This document shows, in pieces, positions 1-7,665 of a stretch of 64,000 nucleotides of DNA. The number at the start of each line of letters is the position of its first letter. Within the stretch, counting starts at the first letter, position 1. A program made the position numbers and the translations under genes. The stretch comes from a bacterium (GTDB lineage: Bacteria > Sumerlaeota > Sumerlaeia > SLMS01). The notes under the pieces are model-generated. The model was not told where the DNA came from and did not search any database. It was given only the letters and a program-made list of their open reading frames with translations. The DNA lies in NCBI GenBank assembly GCA_016125005.1, contig WGMQ01000026.1, forward strand, positions 1 through 64,000, given 5' to 3'.

Positions 1-1122
1 CTCGATGTGGTCGACCTGCGGCTTGATGTTATCCCACTTCAGGTCGCGGAGGGCCGAGACCTGAATCTCGCTGTCGAAGTGACCGATGTTGCAAACGATG
101 GCGTTATGCTTCATCTGGTCCATGTGCTGGCGGGTGATGACGTCCACGTTGCCGGTCGTCGTGACGAAGATGTCGCCGAACTTGCAGGCGTCGTCCATGG
201 TGACCACCTGGTAGCCTTCCATGCAGGCCTGAAGGGCGTTGATCGGGTCGATCTCCGTCACATACAGGGTGGCGCCGAGGCCCTTGAAGCTCTGGACCGT
301 GCCCTTGCCCACGTCGCCGTAGCCGCAAACAACGACCTTCTTGCCAGCGATCATCACGTCGGTGGCGCGCTTGACCGCGTCCACGCAGCTCTCGCGGCAG
401 CCGTAGAGGTTGTCGAACTTGCTCTTCGTCACCGAGTCGTTGACGTTGATGGCGGGGAAGAGGAGCTCATTCTTCTTCGCCATTTCATAGAGGCGGTGGA
501 CGCCGGTGGTGGTCTCCTCGGAGACGCCGATGATCTGGGTCGCCATGTCGCGCCACAGGCGGGGGTTCTCGTCAAGCGTGTCGTTGAGGAGCGTATCGAC
601 GATCTCGATTTCCTCGTTGTCGCGGCAGATGGTCGGCTTGACGCCGGTCTTCTCGAATTCGATCTCGCGCTTGCTGCCGCGGTGGATCAGGAGGGTGGCG
701 TCACCGCCGTCGTCGACGATGGCATTGGGGCCGCCTTCGGGGAAGGAGAGGGCCCACTTGGTGTACTGCCAGTATTCCTTGAGGGTCTCGCCCTTGAAGG
801 CGAAGACCGGGATGCCGGCGGCGGCGATGGCGGCGGCGGCGTGGTCCTGGGTGCTGAAGATGTTGCAGGAGGCCCAGCGGACATCGGCGCCCAGCTCAAC
901 CAGGGTCTCGATCAGCACGGCGGTCTGGATGGTCATGTGGAGGGAGCCGGTGATGCGGCAGCCAGCGAGCGGCTTCTTGGCGCCGAATTCCTTGCGGCAG
1001 GCCATGAGTCCGGGCATTTCGCCCTCGGCAATGGTGATTTCTTTGCGGCCGAAGTCGGCCTGGTTGATGTCCTTAACCAGATAAGCCGGAATCTTCGCGG
1101 CGGGCTTGGCGACTACGCTCAT
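1..1122 (-). CDS. ahcY: S-adenosylhomocysteine hydrolase, 3' end beyond window
   Basis: Adenosylhomocysteinase splits S-adenosylhomocysteine into homocysteine and adenosine in the cytosolic methyl cycle, using bound NAD. The minus-strand frame starts [19 protein letters not shown], followed by the family N-terminus with FGRKEIT, GEMPGL, GCLHMT-like GSLHMT and [13 protein letters not shown]. At the window edge it still reads [12 protein letters not shown], a late conserved segment. About 374 codons are visible; bacterial members are usually 430-475 residues, so some C-terminal residues including the Tyr-Lys tail are missing. It is transcribed away from dapA and is preceded by a palindromic operator candidate. 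Identification is secure from motif order. Confidence 0.95.
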   Translation of the reverse strand, partial: MSVVAKPAAKIPAYLVKDINQADFGRKEITIAEGEMPGLMACRKEFGAKKPLAGCRITGSLHMTIQTAVLIETLVELGADVRWASCNIFSTQDHAAAAIAAAGIPVFAFKGETLKEYWQYTKWALSFPEGGPNAIVDDGGDATLLIHRGSKREIEFEKTGVKPTICRDNEEIEIVDTLLNDTLDENPRLWRDMATQIIGVSEETTTGVHRLYEMAKKNELLFPAINVNDSVTKSKFDNLYGCRESCVDAVKRATDVMIAGKKVVVCGYGDVGKGTVQSFKGLGATLYVTEIDPINALQACMEGYQVVTMDDACKFGDIFVTTTGNVDVITRQHMDQMKHNAIVCNIGHFDSEIQVSALRDLKWDNIKPQVDHIE

Positions 1123-1184
1123 GATCGATTGGTCCCTGTGAATGGAGGATCGCTGCATGAGGCTGGTACCATGGGCCGGGGCCT

Positions 1185-1214
1185 CATATCAACGAATCAA
1201 GATATGTTGATATG
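1185..1214. promoter_or_regulatory. Palindromic operator candidate upstream of ahcY
   Basis: A perfect 9-bp inverted repeat, CATATCAAC (1185-1193) and GTTGATATG (1206-1214), has a 12-nt spacer that itself contains ATCAAGATAT. A possible minus-strand promoter overlaps it: TTGACG at 1230-1225, then an AT-rich -10 near 1207-1201. The core resembles the ATATAAAGATATCTTTATAT-type site I recall for SahR, an ArsR-family repressor of the SAH/methionine cycle; that match is from memory and imperfect. Position over the -10 fits repression of ahcY. No sahR gene is visible in the window. Confidence 0.55.
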
Positions 1215-1417
1215 GCCGTCCCCCCGTCAAGGACAAAAGGGGGGAGGGCGCGAACACCGCTGGGGATCCTGCGGTCAAGTCCGCCGATCCTTGGGGACGG
1301 CCCATCGATTTCGGTGCGGGTGACGAAAACGACCGCTTGACATGGCCCCACGTCGTAGCCTTCTTACCGGCCTTGGTTGAGTCACTCTACCAACACTCCA
1401 AAAAGGTTCATGCTACC

Positions 1418-2380
1418 GTGCTTTCCGCTTCCCAAATCAATGGTTGTTATCCTGCTGTCATTACCCCGATGAAGGAGAAGCACGGTCATGTCGTGATCGA
1501 CTGGGAGAAATTTTTCCTCCTGATCGAGCAGGCGGTTGACGCGGGGTGTACCGGGATCGTCATCGCCGGTACCACGGGACAGAGCTCGACCATCTCCCAC
1601 GCCGAGCACATCGAGCTGGTGTCGCGCGGATCGGTTCATGCCCGGACCTATGCAGAGCGCAACGGCCGCACGTTCCAAGTGATCGGCAGCGCCGGGTCCA
1701 ACTCCACCGCCGAGTCCCTCTATCTGATGGAGAGCATCCTGCGCGAGGCCCGGTTGGATGCGTTCCTTCATGTCACGGGCTACTACAACAATCCGCCGCA
1801 GGAGGGGCTGCTCAAGCACTACACCGCGGTGGGCGACTTTGCCCTGCGCAATGATGTGGGCGTGGTGCTGTACAACGTGCCGAGCCGCACGAAGAGCAAC
1901 ATCGAGGCGGAGACGGCCATCGAGCTGGCTCATCATCCCGCGATCATCGCGCTGAAGGAGGCCTCGGGCGACCTGGAACAGGTGCGGCGCATCATCGACG
2001 GCACCCGCGACCAAGACTTCACCGTGGTGAGTGGCGAGGACGACCAGGTGGCCGCCATCATCAAGCTCGGTGGGTCGGGCGTGATCAGCGCCTCGGCGAA
2101 TCGCTGGCCCCGCGAGTTCCAGGTGCTGACGGAGCTGGCGAACGCGGGCGAGCACGAGAAGGCGGCGGAGCTTCAGGCGGCGTTGCTCCCCTGCATCCGC
2201 GCGGTTTTCTGCGTGAAGAACCCGATTCCGCTCCATCACATGTTCGATGCGGCGATTCGCTTGCCGCTGGTGACCGTGAGCGAGTTGAATACCGCTGCCC
2301 GCCAGAAGGCTCTCGACACGATTGGGCAGGCCCTCGCCATCGAGGAATTCCCTTGGGTGACCGCGCGAGCGGCACTGTGA
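1418..2380 (+). CDS. dapA: 4-hydroxy-tetrahydrodipicolinate synthase (DapA family)
   Basis: DapA-family class I aldolase; the canonical reaction condenses pyruvate with aspartate semialdehyde in lysine/diaminopimelate synthesis. Visible motifs are GTTGQSST (family GTTGES), VTGYYNNPPQEG with the catalytic Tyr, VVLYNVPSRT, and ALKEASGD with the Schiff-base Lys, then VSGEDD. I chose the GTG at 1418 because the conserved fold begins at NGCYPAVITPM and an AAAAAGG lies about 11 nt upstream; the frame is open back to a TTG at 1337. From the GTG it is 320 residues, slightly long. The glycosyltransferase follows after 4 nt. Other DapA-family lyases (for example N-acetylneuraminate lyase-like) cannot be excluded. 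Confidence 0.82.
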   Translation: MLSASQINGCYPAVITPMKEKHGHVVIDWEKFFLLIEQAVDAGCTGIVIAGTTGQSSTISHAEHIELVSRGSVHARTYAERNGRTFQVIGSAGSNSTAESLYLMESILREARLDAFLHVTGYYNNPPQEGLLKHYTAVGDFALRNDVGVVLYNVPSRTKSNIEAETAIELAHHPAIIALKEASGDLEQVRRIIDGTRDQDFTVVSGEDDQVAAIIKLGGSGVISASANRWPREFQVLTELANAGEHEKAAELQAALLPCIRAVFCVKNPIPLHHMFDAAIRLPLVTVSELNTAARQKALDTIGQALAIEEFPWVTARAAL

Positions 2381-2384
2381 TCCC

Positions 2385-3488
2385 TTGCCGACCCTGAAGC
2401 CCAGCGTTCCGCATGTTGTGATGATTGCCCGGTCCTTCCACGCGAACGGACCGGGCAAAGTCATTCTCAACCTGCTGCGCGCCTGGACCCCTGAGGACGT
2501 GCGCGTTTCGCTGGTGGCTCTGTCTCCGGAGGGTGCACTCCGCGACTTGCTACATTCGGAAATCACCCGGTTGCACGGTACGGTGGTGGTCGAACCCTGC
2601 GGGATGTTCTCCGCGGGACGGATCGGGCTGTCACTCACGCGGCGGGCTCCCGTCGCCGAAGCCGATGTGCTGATGGCACACCTGCTGGTGCCCGATGCGG
2701 TGGGCCGCTCAGCAGCGAAGGCCACCGGCAAGCCGCTGATCGTGGTGGAGCACGGGATTCATGGCTGGTCGGAGAAAGGGCGCTGGCTGCGTCCGTTGGT
2801 GCGCGAGTGGTACCTGTCGTCGCTCCCCCGCCGCTGCCGGATTGTGGCGATCTCGGGAAAGGTGCAGCGCGACCTGCTGGCGGAGGGTGTCGCCCACGAA
2901 TCGGTGCGGCTGATTCCCAACGGTGTGGAACTGATGGATCGGGCACCGGAACCGACCGCGGGCGCTCCGTTGGTCGTGGGGGTGGTGGGAAACCTGATTT
3001 GCGAGAAACGCCCGCATTTGGCGGTGGAGGCCGCCGCCGTGGCGCGCGCCGCGGGTCTCCCGGTGACGTTGTGCTTTGTGGGCGAAGGTCCGCTGCGGAT
3101 TTCTCTCGAGACTTTGGCGAAGGCGCGCGGCGTGCCTTGCCAATTTGTGGGCCGCGTTGCGGACCCTCGCCCTGCCTATGCGGGCTTCGCCGCCCAGCTC
3201 CACCCCTCGCGGCAGGAAAGCTTTGGCCTGGCGCCGCTGGAGGGCCTCTCCGCGGGGCTTCCCGTGATCGCCGCCGCGGAGAGCGGGTTGGCGGAGTTGC
3301 TGCCGCCGCGGCCTGCCGCGTGGCTGGTGGGCGACGACTCCGCCGCTGCCTGGGGGACGGCGCTGGTGGATGCGCTGAGCCTTGCCACCCAGCCTCGCGC
3401 GCAGCGTCGCGAGTGGGTGGGCGCGCGCTATGGCCTTGACCGAATGGCCGCAAGCCATCTGGCGCTGATTCGCGAGCAATTGAACTAA
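2385..3488 (+). CDS. GT4 family glycosyltransferase
   Basis: A 367-residue GT-B fold enzyme likely transferring a sugar from a nucleotide donor to a glycan or lipid acceptor. The N-terminal Rossmann half starts HVVMIARSFHANGPGKVI. The C-terminal GT4 domain shows GNLICEKRPH, CFVGEGPL, QFVGRV and the E-x7-E signature ESFGLAPLEGLSAGLPVIA. The start is a TTG 4 nt after the dapA stop, needed to include the first beta strand; an internal ATG would truncate it. Its stop overlaps the convergent SDR stop by 4 nt. Donor and acceptor cannot be told from sequence. Confidence 0.85.
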   Translation: MPTLKPSVPHVVMIARSFHANGPGKVILNLLRAWTPEDVRVSLVALSPEGALRDLLHSEITRLHGTVVVEPCGMFSAGRIGLSLTRRAPVAEADVLMAHLLVPDAVGRSAAKATGKPLIVVEHGIHGWSEKGRWLRPLVREWYLSSLPRRCRIVAISGKVQRDLLAEGVAHESVRLIPNGVELMDRAPEPTAGAPLVVGVVGNLICEKRPHLAVEAAAVARAAGLPVTLCFVGEGPLRISLETLAKARGVPCQFVGRVADPRPAYAGFAAQLHPSRQESFGLAPLEGLSAGLPVIAAAESGLAELLPPRPAAWLVGDDSAAAWGTALVDALSLATQPRAQRREWVGARYGLDRMAASHLALIREQLN

Positions 3489-4273
3489 ATCGCCCGCACC
3501 AAGCCGCCGTCGATCACCCAGTTACCGCCGTTCAGGTACGACGCCAGTGGCGACGACAGGTAAGCAACGAGACGGCCTAGCTCAATCGGCTCGCCGAGGC
3601 GGCCTGCGGGGATGGATCCGAGCATCGCCTCCCGGATTGCGTCGTCGCTCTTTCCGGCGCGCTCCGCCTGCGTGCGGATAACGGCCTTGAGGCGATCGGT
3701 GTCGAAGCGCCCGGGCGCGATCGAGTGGCAGCAAAGGCCCGTGGGACCGAGTTCCTCGACGATGCTCTTGATGAGCCCGACGACTCCGGGGCGCATCGAA
3801 TTGCTAAGCGTGAGCCCCGCGACGGGCTGGCGCGTGGACGAGCTGGTGATCACGAAGAACCGTGGTGAGGCGCTGCGTTCCAGCAGGGGGAGCGCCTCCT
3901 TCAGCAGCAGAGCGGGCGAGGCGAGCACGAGTTGCGCCGCATCGGCCCATTGCTTGGCGGTCAGTTGACGAATCCCTCCGGGCGCCGGTCCTCCGCTGTT
4001 GCAGACCAGGATGTCGAGACGCCCGAAGCCGTCCTCGGCGGCCTTGACGAGGGAGGGAATCGCTTCCAAGTCGGCAGAATCGGCAGCCAGCCAGGCGGTC
4101 TGGATGCCATATTGCTCTGCGAGGCGCGCCGCGGTGTCTGAAAGTGCCGATGCGGTGCGGGCGGTCAGCAGCAGGTCACAGCCCTCCGCCGCCAGAGCCT
4201 CCGCCACCCCAAGGCCAAGTCCCTTCGTCGCGCCCTGCACGAGCGCCACTTTGCGCTTTAGTTGCAAATCCAT
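3485..4273 (-). CDS. SDR family protein with degenerate active site
   Basis: A 262-residue short-chain dehydrogenase/reductase. The nucleotide-binding motif GATKGLGLG (residues 14-22), the CNSGG motif (NNAG equivalent) and the C-terminal LNGGNWVIDGG are clear. Ser residues after VIT occupy the catalytic Ser position. The segment that should carry YxxxK reads LSNSMRPGVVG, so the catalytic Tyr and Lys appear replaced (Ser/Asn and Arg). I recall a subfamily with LSNxxR at this position, so this is probably a lineage feature and not a sequencing error. Start ATG has AGAGGG about 9 nt upstream; the frame is open further upstream without a ribosome site. Substrate unknown. Confidence 0.8.
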   Translation of the reverse strand: MDLQLKRKVALVQGATKGLGLGVAEALAAEGCDLLLTARTASALSDTAARLAEQYGIQTAWLAADSADLEAIPSLVKAAEDGFGRLDILVCNSGGPAPGGIRQLTAKQWADAAQLVLASPALLLKEALPLLERSASPRFFVITSSSTRQPVAGLTLSNSMRPGVVGLIKSIVEELGPTGLCCHSIAPGRFDTDRLKAVIRTQAERAGKSDDAIREAMLGSIPAGRLGEPIELGRLVAYLSSPLASYLNGGNWVIDGGLVRAI

Positions 4274-4362
4274 TGTTGTGCCCTCTCGTTTCGCCGTTCC
4301 TGCTTGCCACTTGCGACGTGATTTTCGACACAAGAGGCGTGTGAAAGGGAAAGTGAATCAGA

Positions 4363-5475
4363 ATGCCGTTGCCTGTCAAATGCCCGCACTGCGCGGCCAC
4401 GCTGGAAGTGCCTGTTCTCCCCGAGGGGGAGGAAGGTGACACCAGCGCCTCCTGCGGTTCCTGTGGGTTGAGATTCCTGTTCGATTTTTCCGGCGCCGAT
4501 CCGGTGGCGGTGGATCATGCGATGCGGGTGGCATCGGACCTGAACATCCCCGGCTATCGTATCATTGGTGTGCTGAAGCCGGGTGGGATGGGTTATCTTT
4601 ATTCGGCGGTCCGCGAGGCCACGAAGCAGCTCTGTGCCGTGAAGGTGATGCCACCGGGCTATGCGTGCCATCCCGCGCTGGTGGAGCGATTCCGCCGCGA
4701 GGCCCGTGCCATGCGGGCCTTCCGCCACCCCAATGTGCTCCAGTTGCTGGAGGTCGGCGAGTCCGACCCGCGCTTCATCGCCATGCCGTTTGTGGTCGGC
4801 CGGACTCTGCGTGACTCGGAGGAGGATTGCTTTCCTCTCAAGCTGGCTGATGCGGCCGCGGTGTTCTCGCCATTGGCGGAGGCCGTCCACCACGTGCACG
4901 AGTGCGGCTACCTGCACCGGGACATCAAGCCATCGAACGTGTTCCTCACGTCCAAGGGTGAGGTGCTGCTCTTCGATTTTGGCATCACGCGCGAGTGTGG
5001 CACCCAGTCCGACCTGACCGATCCGGGCGTGAACCTCGGCACGCCGGCGTACAACGCGCCGGAGCTTTACGAGCGCGGCGAGACCAGCCCGCGCTCGGAC
5101 CAGTACTCGCTCGCGGTGCTGCTCTACGAGATGATTTCCGGTTCGCTTCCCATGGGCGTGTTCCGCCCGCCACGCGACTTTTGCCACGACCTGCCGTCGT
5201 CCTCGTCGGACGCGATCATGCGGGCGCTTTCGCACGATCCGCGTGATCGCTTCGACACGGTGCAGCGTTTCTCGCGCGAGTTCTTCCGCCCGCTGGTGAA
5301 TCGCACGCCGGCGGAGGGCTATCGCGACACGGTTGCGGAACTGGCGCGGATTCGCCCGGCGCTCTTCGACGCGCACTCGAACCATGCGGTCCGTCCGGTT
5401 GGACGCGCGCCTTCACGCAGTGGCATCGGCGCGCTGCTCGCGCGCTTCTCCTTCACATCGAAAAAATCAGAGTAA
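4363..5475 (+). CDS. Zinc-ribbon Ser/Thr protein kinase
   Basis: A 370-residue Hanks-type kinase. An N-terminal zinc ribbon has CPHC (Cys7, Cys10) and CGSC (Cys31, Cys34). The kinase domain (about 62-330) has a Gly-rich loop KPGGMGYLYSA, VAIK-type Lys94 in CAVKVM, HRDIKPSN (Asp187), DFG (205-207), and APE as NAPELYE, so it should be catalytically active. No transmembrane segment follows, unlike PASTA or planctomycete sensor kinases, so it is probably cytosolic. An AAAGGGAAAG tract lies upstream of the ATG. It is divergent from the SDR gene and has no adjacent phosphatase. Confidence 0.92.
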   Translation: MPLPVKCPHCAATLEVPVLPEGEEGDTSASCGSCGLRFLFDFSGADPVAVDHAMRVASDLNIPGYRIIGVLKPGGMGYLYSAVREATKQLCAVKVMPPGYACHPALVERFRREARAMRAFRHPNVLQLLEVGESDPRFIAMPFVVGRTLRDSEEDCFPLKLADAAAVFSPLAEAVHHVHECGYLHRDIKPSNVFLTSKGEVLLFDFGITRECGTQSDLTDPGVNLGTPAYNAPELYERGETSPRSDQYSLAVLLYEMISGSLPMGVFRPPRDFCHDLPSSSSDAIMRALSHDPRDRFDTVQRFSREFFRPLVNRTPAEGYRDTVAELARIRPALFDAHSNHAVRPVGRAPSRSGIGALLARFSFTSKKSE

Positions 5476-5488
5476 GGTGCTCAGACAA

Positions 5489-5518
5489 AACCCCCGGCTT
5501 CCTGCGAAGCCGGGGGTT
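5489..5518. terminator. Bidirectional intrinsic terminator
   Basis: A 13-bp perfect stem (AACCCCCGGCTTC with GAAGCCGGGGGTT, loop CTGC) sits between the convergent kinase and PPIase genes. On the minus strand it is followed by TTTTGTC, so it mainly serves the PPIase gene. Confidence 0.85.
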
Positions 5519-5538
5519 GGTGTGTCGGTCAGTCTGGC

Positions 5539-6639
5539 TTAGTTGATCTTGAGCATCTCGACGTCGAACACCAGCCAGGAGTTGGGCGGGATGCTGCCGC
5601 CAGCGCCAGCCTCGCCGTAGCCAAGGGCGGGCGGGATGATGAACAGGCGACGCTCGCCTTCGGTCATGAGCTTGAGGCCCTCCAGCCAGCCCTGGATGAC
5701 GCCGCCGGAGAGGTTGACCTCGAAGGGTTCGCGACCGGGCCTGCGGGAACTATCGAATTCCTTCCCGTCGAGGAACGTGCCGGTGTAATGAACCGTGGCC
5801 TTGTCCTTGGCGGTGGGCTTGACGGTGCCGGTACCGGGCTTCATGACGATGGAGATGAGACCGCTGTCCGTGACCTCGCGCTTGGCGCCGAGTTCCTTCT
5901 CCTTGGCGGCAACGAAGTCCTCGACCTCGGCCATGGCAGCCTTCTTGGCGGCCTCCTTGGCCTCCTGCTCGGCCTTGGCGATCTCCTCGGCGGCGATCGT
6001 CTGGCGCGCCTTGGCCGCTTCGGTGTCGAGGGGGGTGACGACCGTGATGGTCTCGATCAGAACAGGCTCAACTGGGTTTGCCTTTTCGCGTCCACCGAAG
6101 GCACCTTTGGCGATGGTGGGGACGGCCGCGATTTCATCCACCACTTCCATGCCGTCAGTCACGGTACCGAAGACGCAGTAGGCGGCACCGTCGTTGGGCT
6201 TGTCGAGCGTGGTGTTGTCCTTGAGGTTGATGAAGAACTGGGCCGTGGCGGAGTCGGGACGACGGCCGATGCGAGCCATGGCGATGGAGCCGCGCACGTT
6301 CTTGAGCCCGTTGCGCCACTCGTTGACGACGGGGGACCGCAGACCATCCTTCTTCTGCTTTTCATCCGGGGTGAAGCCGCCGCCCTGAATCATGAAATTG
6401 GGGATCACGCGGTGAAAAATCGTGCCGTTGTAGAAGCCGTCGGTCACGTAAGTGTCAAAGTTGAGGACGGTGCCGGGGGCCTTCTCTGCATCCAGCTCGA
6501 GGGCGATCTCTCCCTTGGAGGTCTTGATGATGTAGGTGGGCTTCATGGAAGCGGCAGGAGCTGTCTCCTCGGCCTGCACGGTGGTGCTGCCCATGAGGGC
6601 GCACGCGGCGAGGGTGAGGCTGGCGATCAGAAAACGCAT
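5539..6639 (-). CDS. Exported cyclophilin-FKBP fusion peptidyl-prolyl isomerase
   Basis: A 366-residue two-domain proline isomerase, predicted periplasmic. Residues 1-23 form a signal peptide ending TTVQAEE. A cyclophilin domain (about 35-195) carries FHRVIPNFMIQGG, ARIGRRPDSATAQFFINL and VFGTVTDGMEVVD. An Ala/Glu/Lys-rich helical linker (about 200-250) joins a C-terminal FKBP domain (about 255-366) with VHYTGTFLDGKEFDSS, VIQGWLEGL and IPPALGYGE. Dual-family immunophilins are known but uncommon. GGAAAG precedes the ATG. Bacterial single-domain homologues help fold exported proteins; the same role is inferred here. Confidence 0.93.
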   Translation of the reverse strand: MRFLIASLTLAACALMGSTTVQAEETAPAASMKPTYIIKTSKGEIALELDAEKAPGTVLNFDTYVTDGFYNGTIFHRVIPNFMIQGGGFTPDEKQKKDGLRSPVVNEWRNGLKNVRGSIAMARIGRRPDSATAQFFINLKDNTTLDKPNDGAAYCVFGTVTDGMEVVDEIAAVPTIAKGAFGGREKANPVEPVLIETITVVTPLDTEAAKARQTIAAEEIAKAEQEAKEAAKKAAMAEVEDFVAAKEKELGAKREVTDSGLISIVMKPGTGTVKPTAKDKATVHYTGTFLDGKEFDSSRRPGREPFEVNLSGGVIQGWLEGLKLMTEGERRLFIIPPALGYGEAGAGGSIPPNSWLVFDVEMLKIN

Positions 6640-6703
6640 GGGCTTTCCTTTGTCGGTTTAGGGTCGGTCTGAGAGTCGTTCGGAAAAGAGGACCCATAAG
6701 AAG

Positions 6704-6727
6704 GCCCGCCGGTTTGACCCGGCGGGC
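6704..6727 (-). terminator. Intrinsic terminator after the GspE-N gene
   Basis: GCCCGCCGG and CCGGCGGGC form a 9-bp stem with a 6-nt loop, just beyond the stop of the minus-strand gene at 6762. The minus-strand sequence after it, CTTCTTATG, is only moderately T-rich. Confidence 0.6.
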
Positions 6728-6761
6728 GCAAGGGGGAACCCACCTTCCCTCTGATGCAGGC

Positions 6762-7475
6762 TTACGCTTCGGCGGACTGGCCGAAGATCAGGTCGTTGAT
6801 GAAGTAGGAAATGGCGGCCCACGATCCCCACACAACCATGAGGAGGAGGGCTGTTTCGAAGGTGCTGAAGCTGAAGCTGGAGTACCACTCCTGCCCCTTG
6901 TCGTACTTGAACACGTACCACCAGGAACCGGCCATGGGGGCCAGGGTGAGAAGGAGTAGAGTGAAGGTGGAGACGAGCTTGTAGCCCAGCCCAATCTCGA
7001 TGGTGGGGGCTGTGGCAGCGGTTCGGTTCTCGAGAGGGAGGCGTTCCACCGTATCAAGGATCTCGGCCGAACTGGCGAGGACCGGCTTGATGTTGCGCCC
7101 GAAGAGACGCTCAAGGTCGGAAATGAGGCGGAGGTCGGTGGGATCCTGCATGGCGATCACGACACGGTTGGCGTCGATTCGCAGGGGCACCAAGTGCTGG
7201 CGACGGCAGAGCTCCCGAGTCATAAAGCCCGCGACATCAAGGCTTGGGACGACGTCCTTGAGTTTGACGATTTCACACTGGGTCTTGCGGGCAAGAAATT
7301 CGAGCCGCTTTTGATCGGAGAGCGCCCCCATATCGGTCAGGATGCCGACAAGTGAACGCTTGGAGCGATTGTATTCGTCGATGGCGCGCTCGTACTGCTC
7401 ACGCGAGATGATGCCTTCCTTGAGCATCGAGTCTGCCAAGGTGATACGAGCGGCGCTAGAGGCGGACGTGGTCAT
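6762..7475 (-). CDS. GspE/MshE N-terminal domain protein with membrane tail
   Basis: A 237-residue protein whose first about 150 residues match the N-terminal domain of PilB/GspE/MshE ATPases (MLKEGIISREQYERAIDEY, SLVGILTDMGALSD, VPLRIDANRVVIAMQDP). The ATPase core is absent. Two hydrophobic segments follow (around LVSTFTLLLLTLAPMAGSWW and TALLLMVVWGSWAAISYFI). MshEN-type domains can bind c-di-GMP, but whether this one does is unknown. It lies downstream of pilT on the same strand, separated by a strong terminator, so it may be transcribed separately. No good Shine-Dalgarno precedes the ATG. A membrane partner or regulator of the pilus machine is an inference. Confidence 0.75.
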   Translation of the reverse strand: MTTSASSAARITLADSMLKEGIISREQYERAIDEYNRSKRSLVGILTDMGALSDQKRLEFLARKTQCEIVKLKDVVPSLDVAGFMTRELCRRQHLVPLRIDANRVVIAMQDPTDLRLISDLERLFGRNIKPVLASSAEILDTVERLPLENRTAATAPTIEIGLGYKLVSTFTLLLLTLAPMAGSWWYVFKYDKGQEWYSSFSFSTFETALLLMVVWGSWAAISYFINDLIFGQSAEA

Positions 7476-7597
7476 GGGGGGAGTCCAGCGTGGCAGGTAT
7501 GTGGATCAACACGACCGATGGGAGGCGACCCGCTTCCCCGTCCTGTTTCTTCTTGGTAACTGTGGCCCGAGCGCTTGGTCAACTAGAATGAAGGGCG

Positions 7598-7632
7598 AAA
7601 AAAAACCGGGCATTGCAAGTTGCAACGCCCGG
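7598..7632 (-). terminator. Intrinsic terminator of pilT
   Basis: CCGGGC/GCCCGG plus inner TTGCA/TGCAA form a hairpin interrupted by one mismatch. On the minus strand it is followed directly by eight T residues, a textbook intrinsic terminator for pilT. Confidence 0.93.
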
Positions 7633-7665
7633 CGAAGGTCTGCGATGAATGCAAAGTGCAATACT

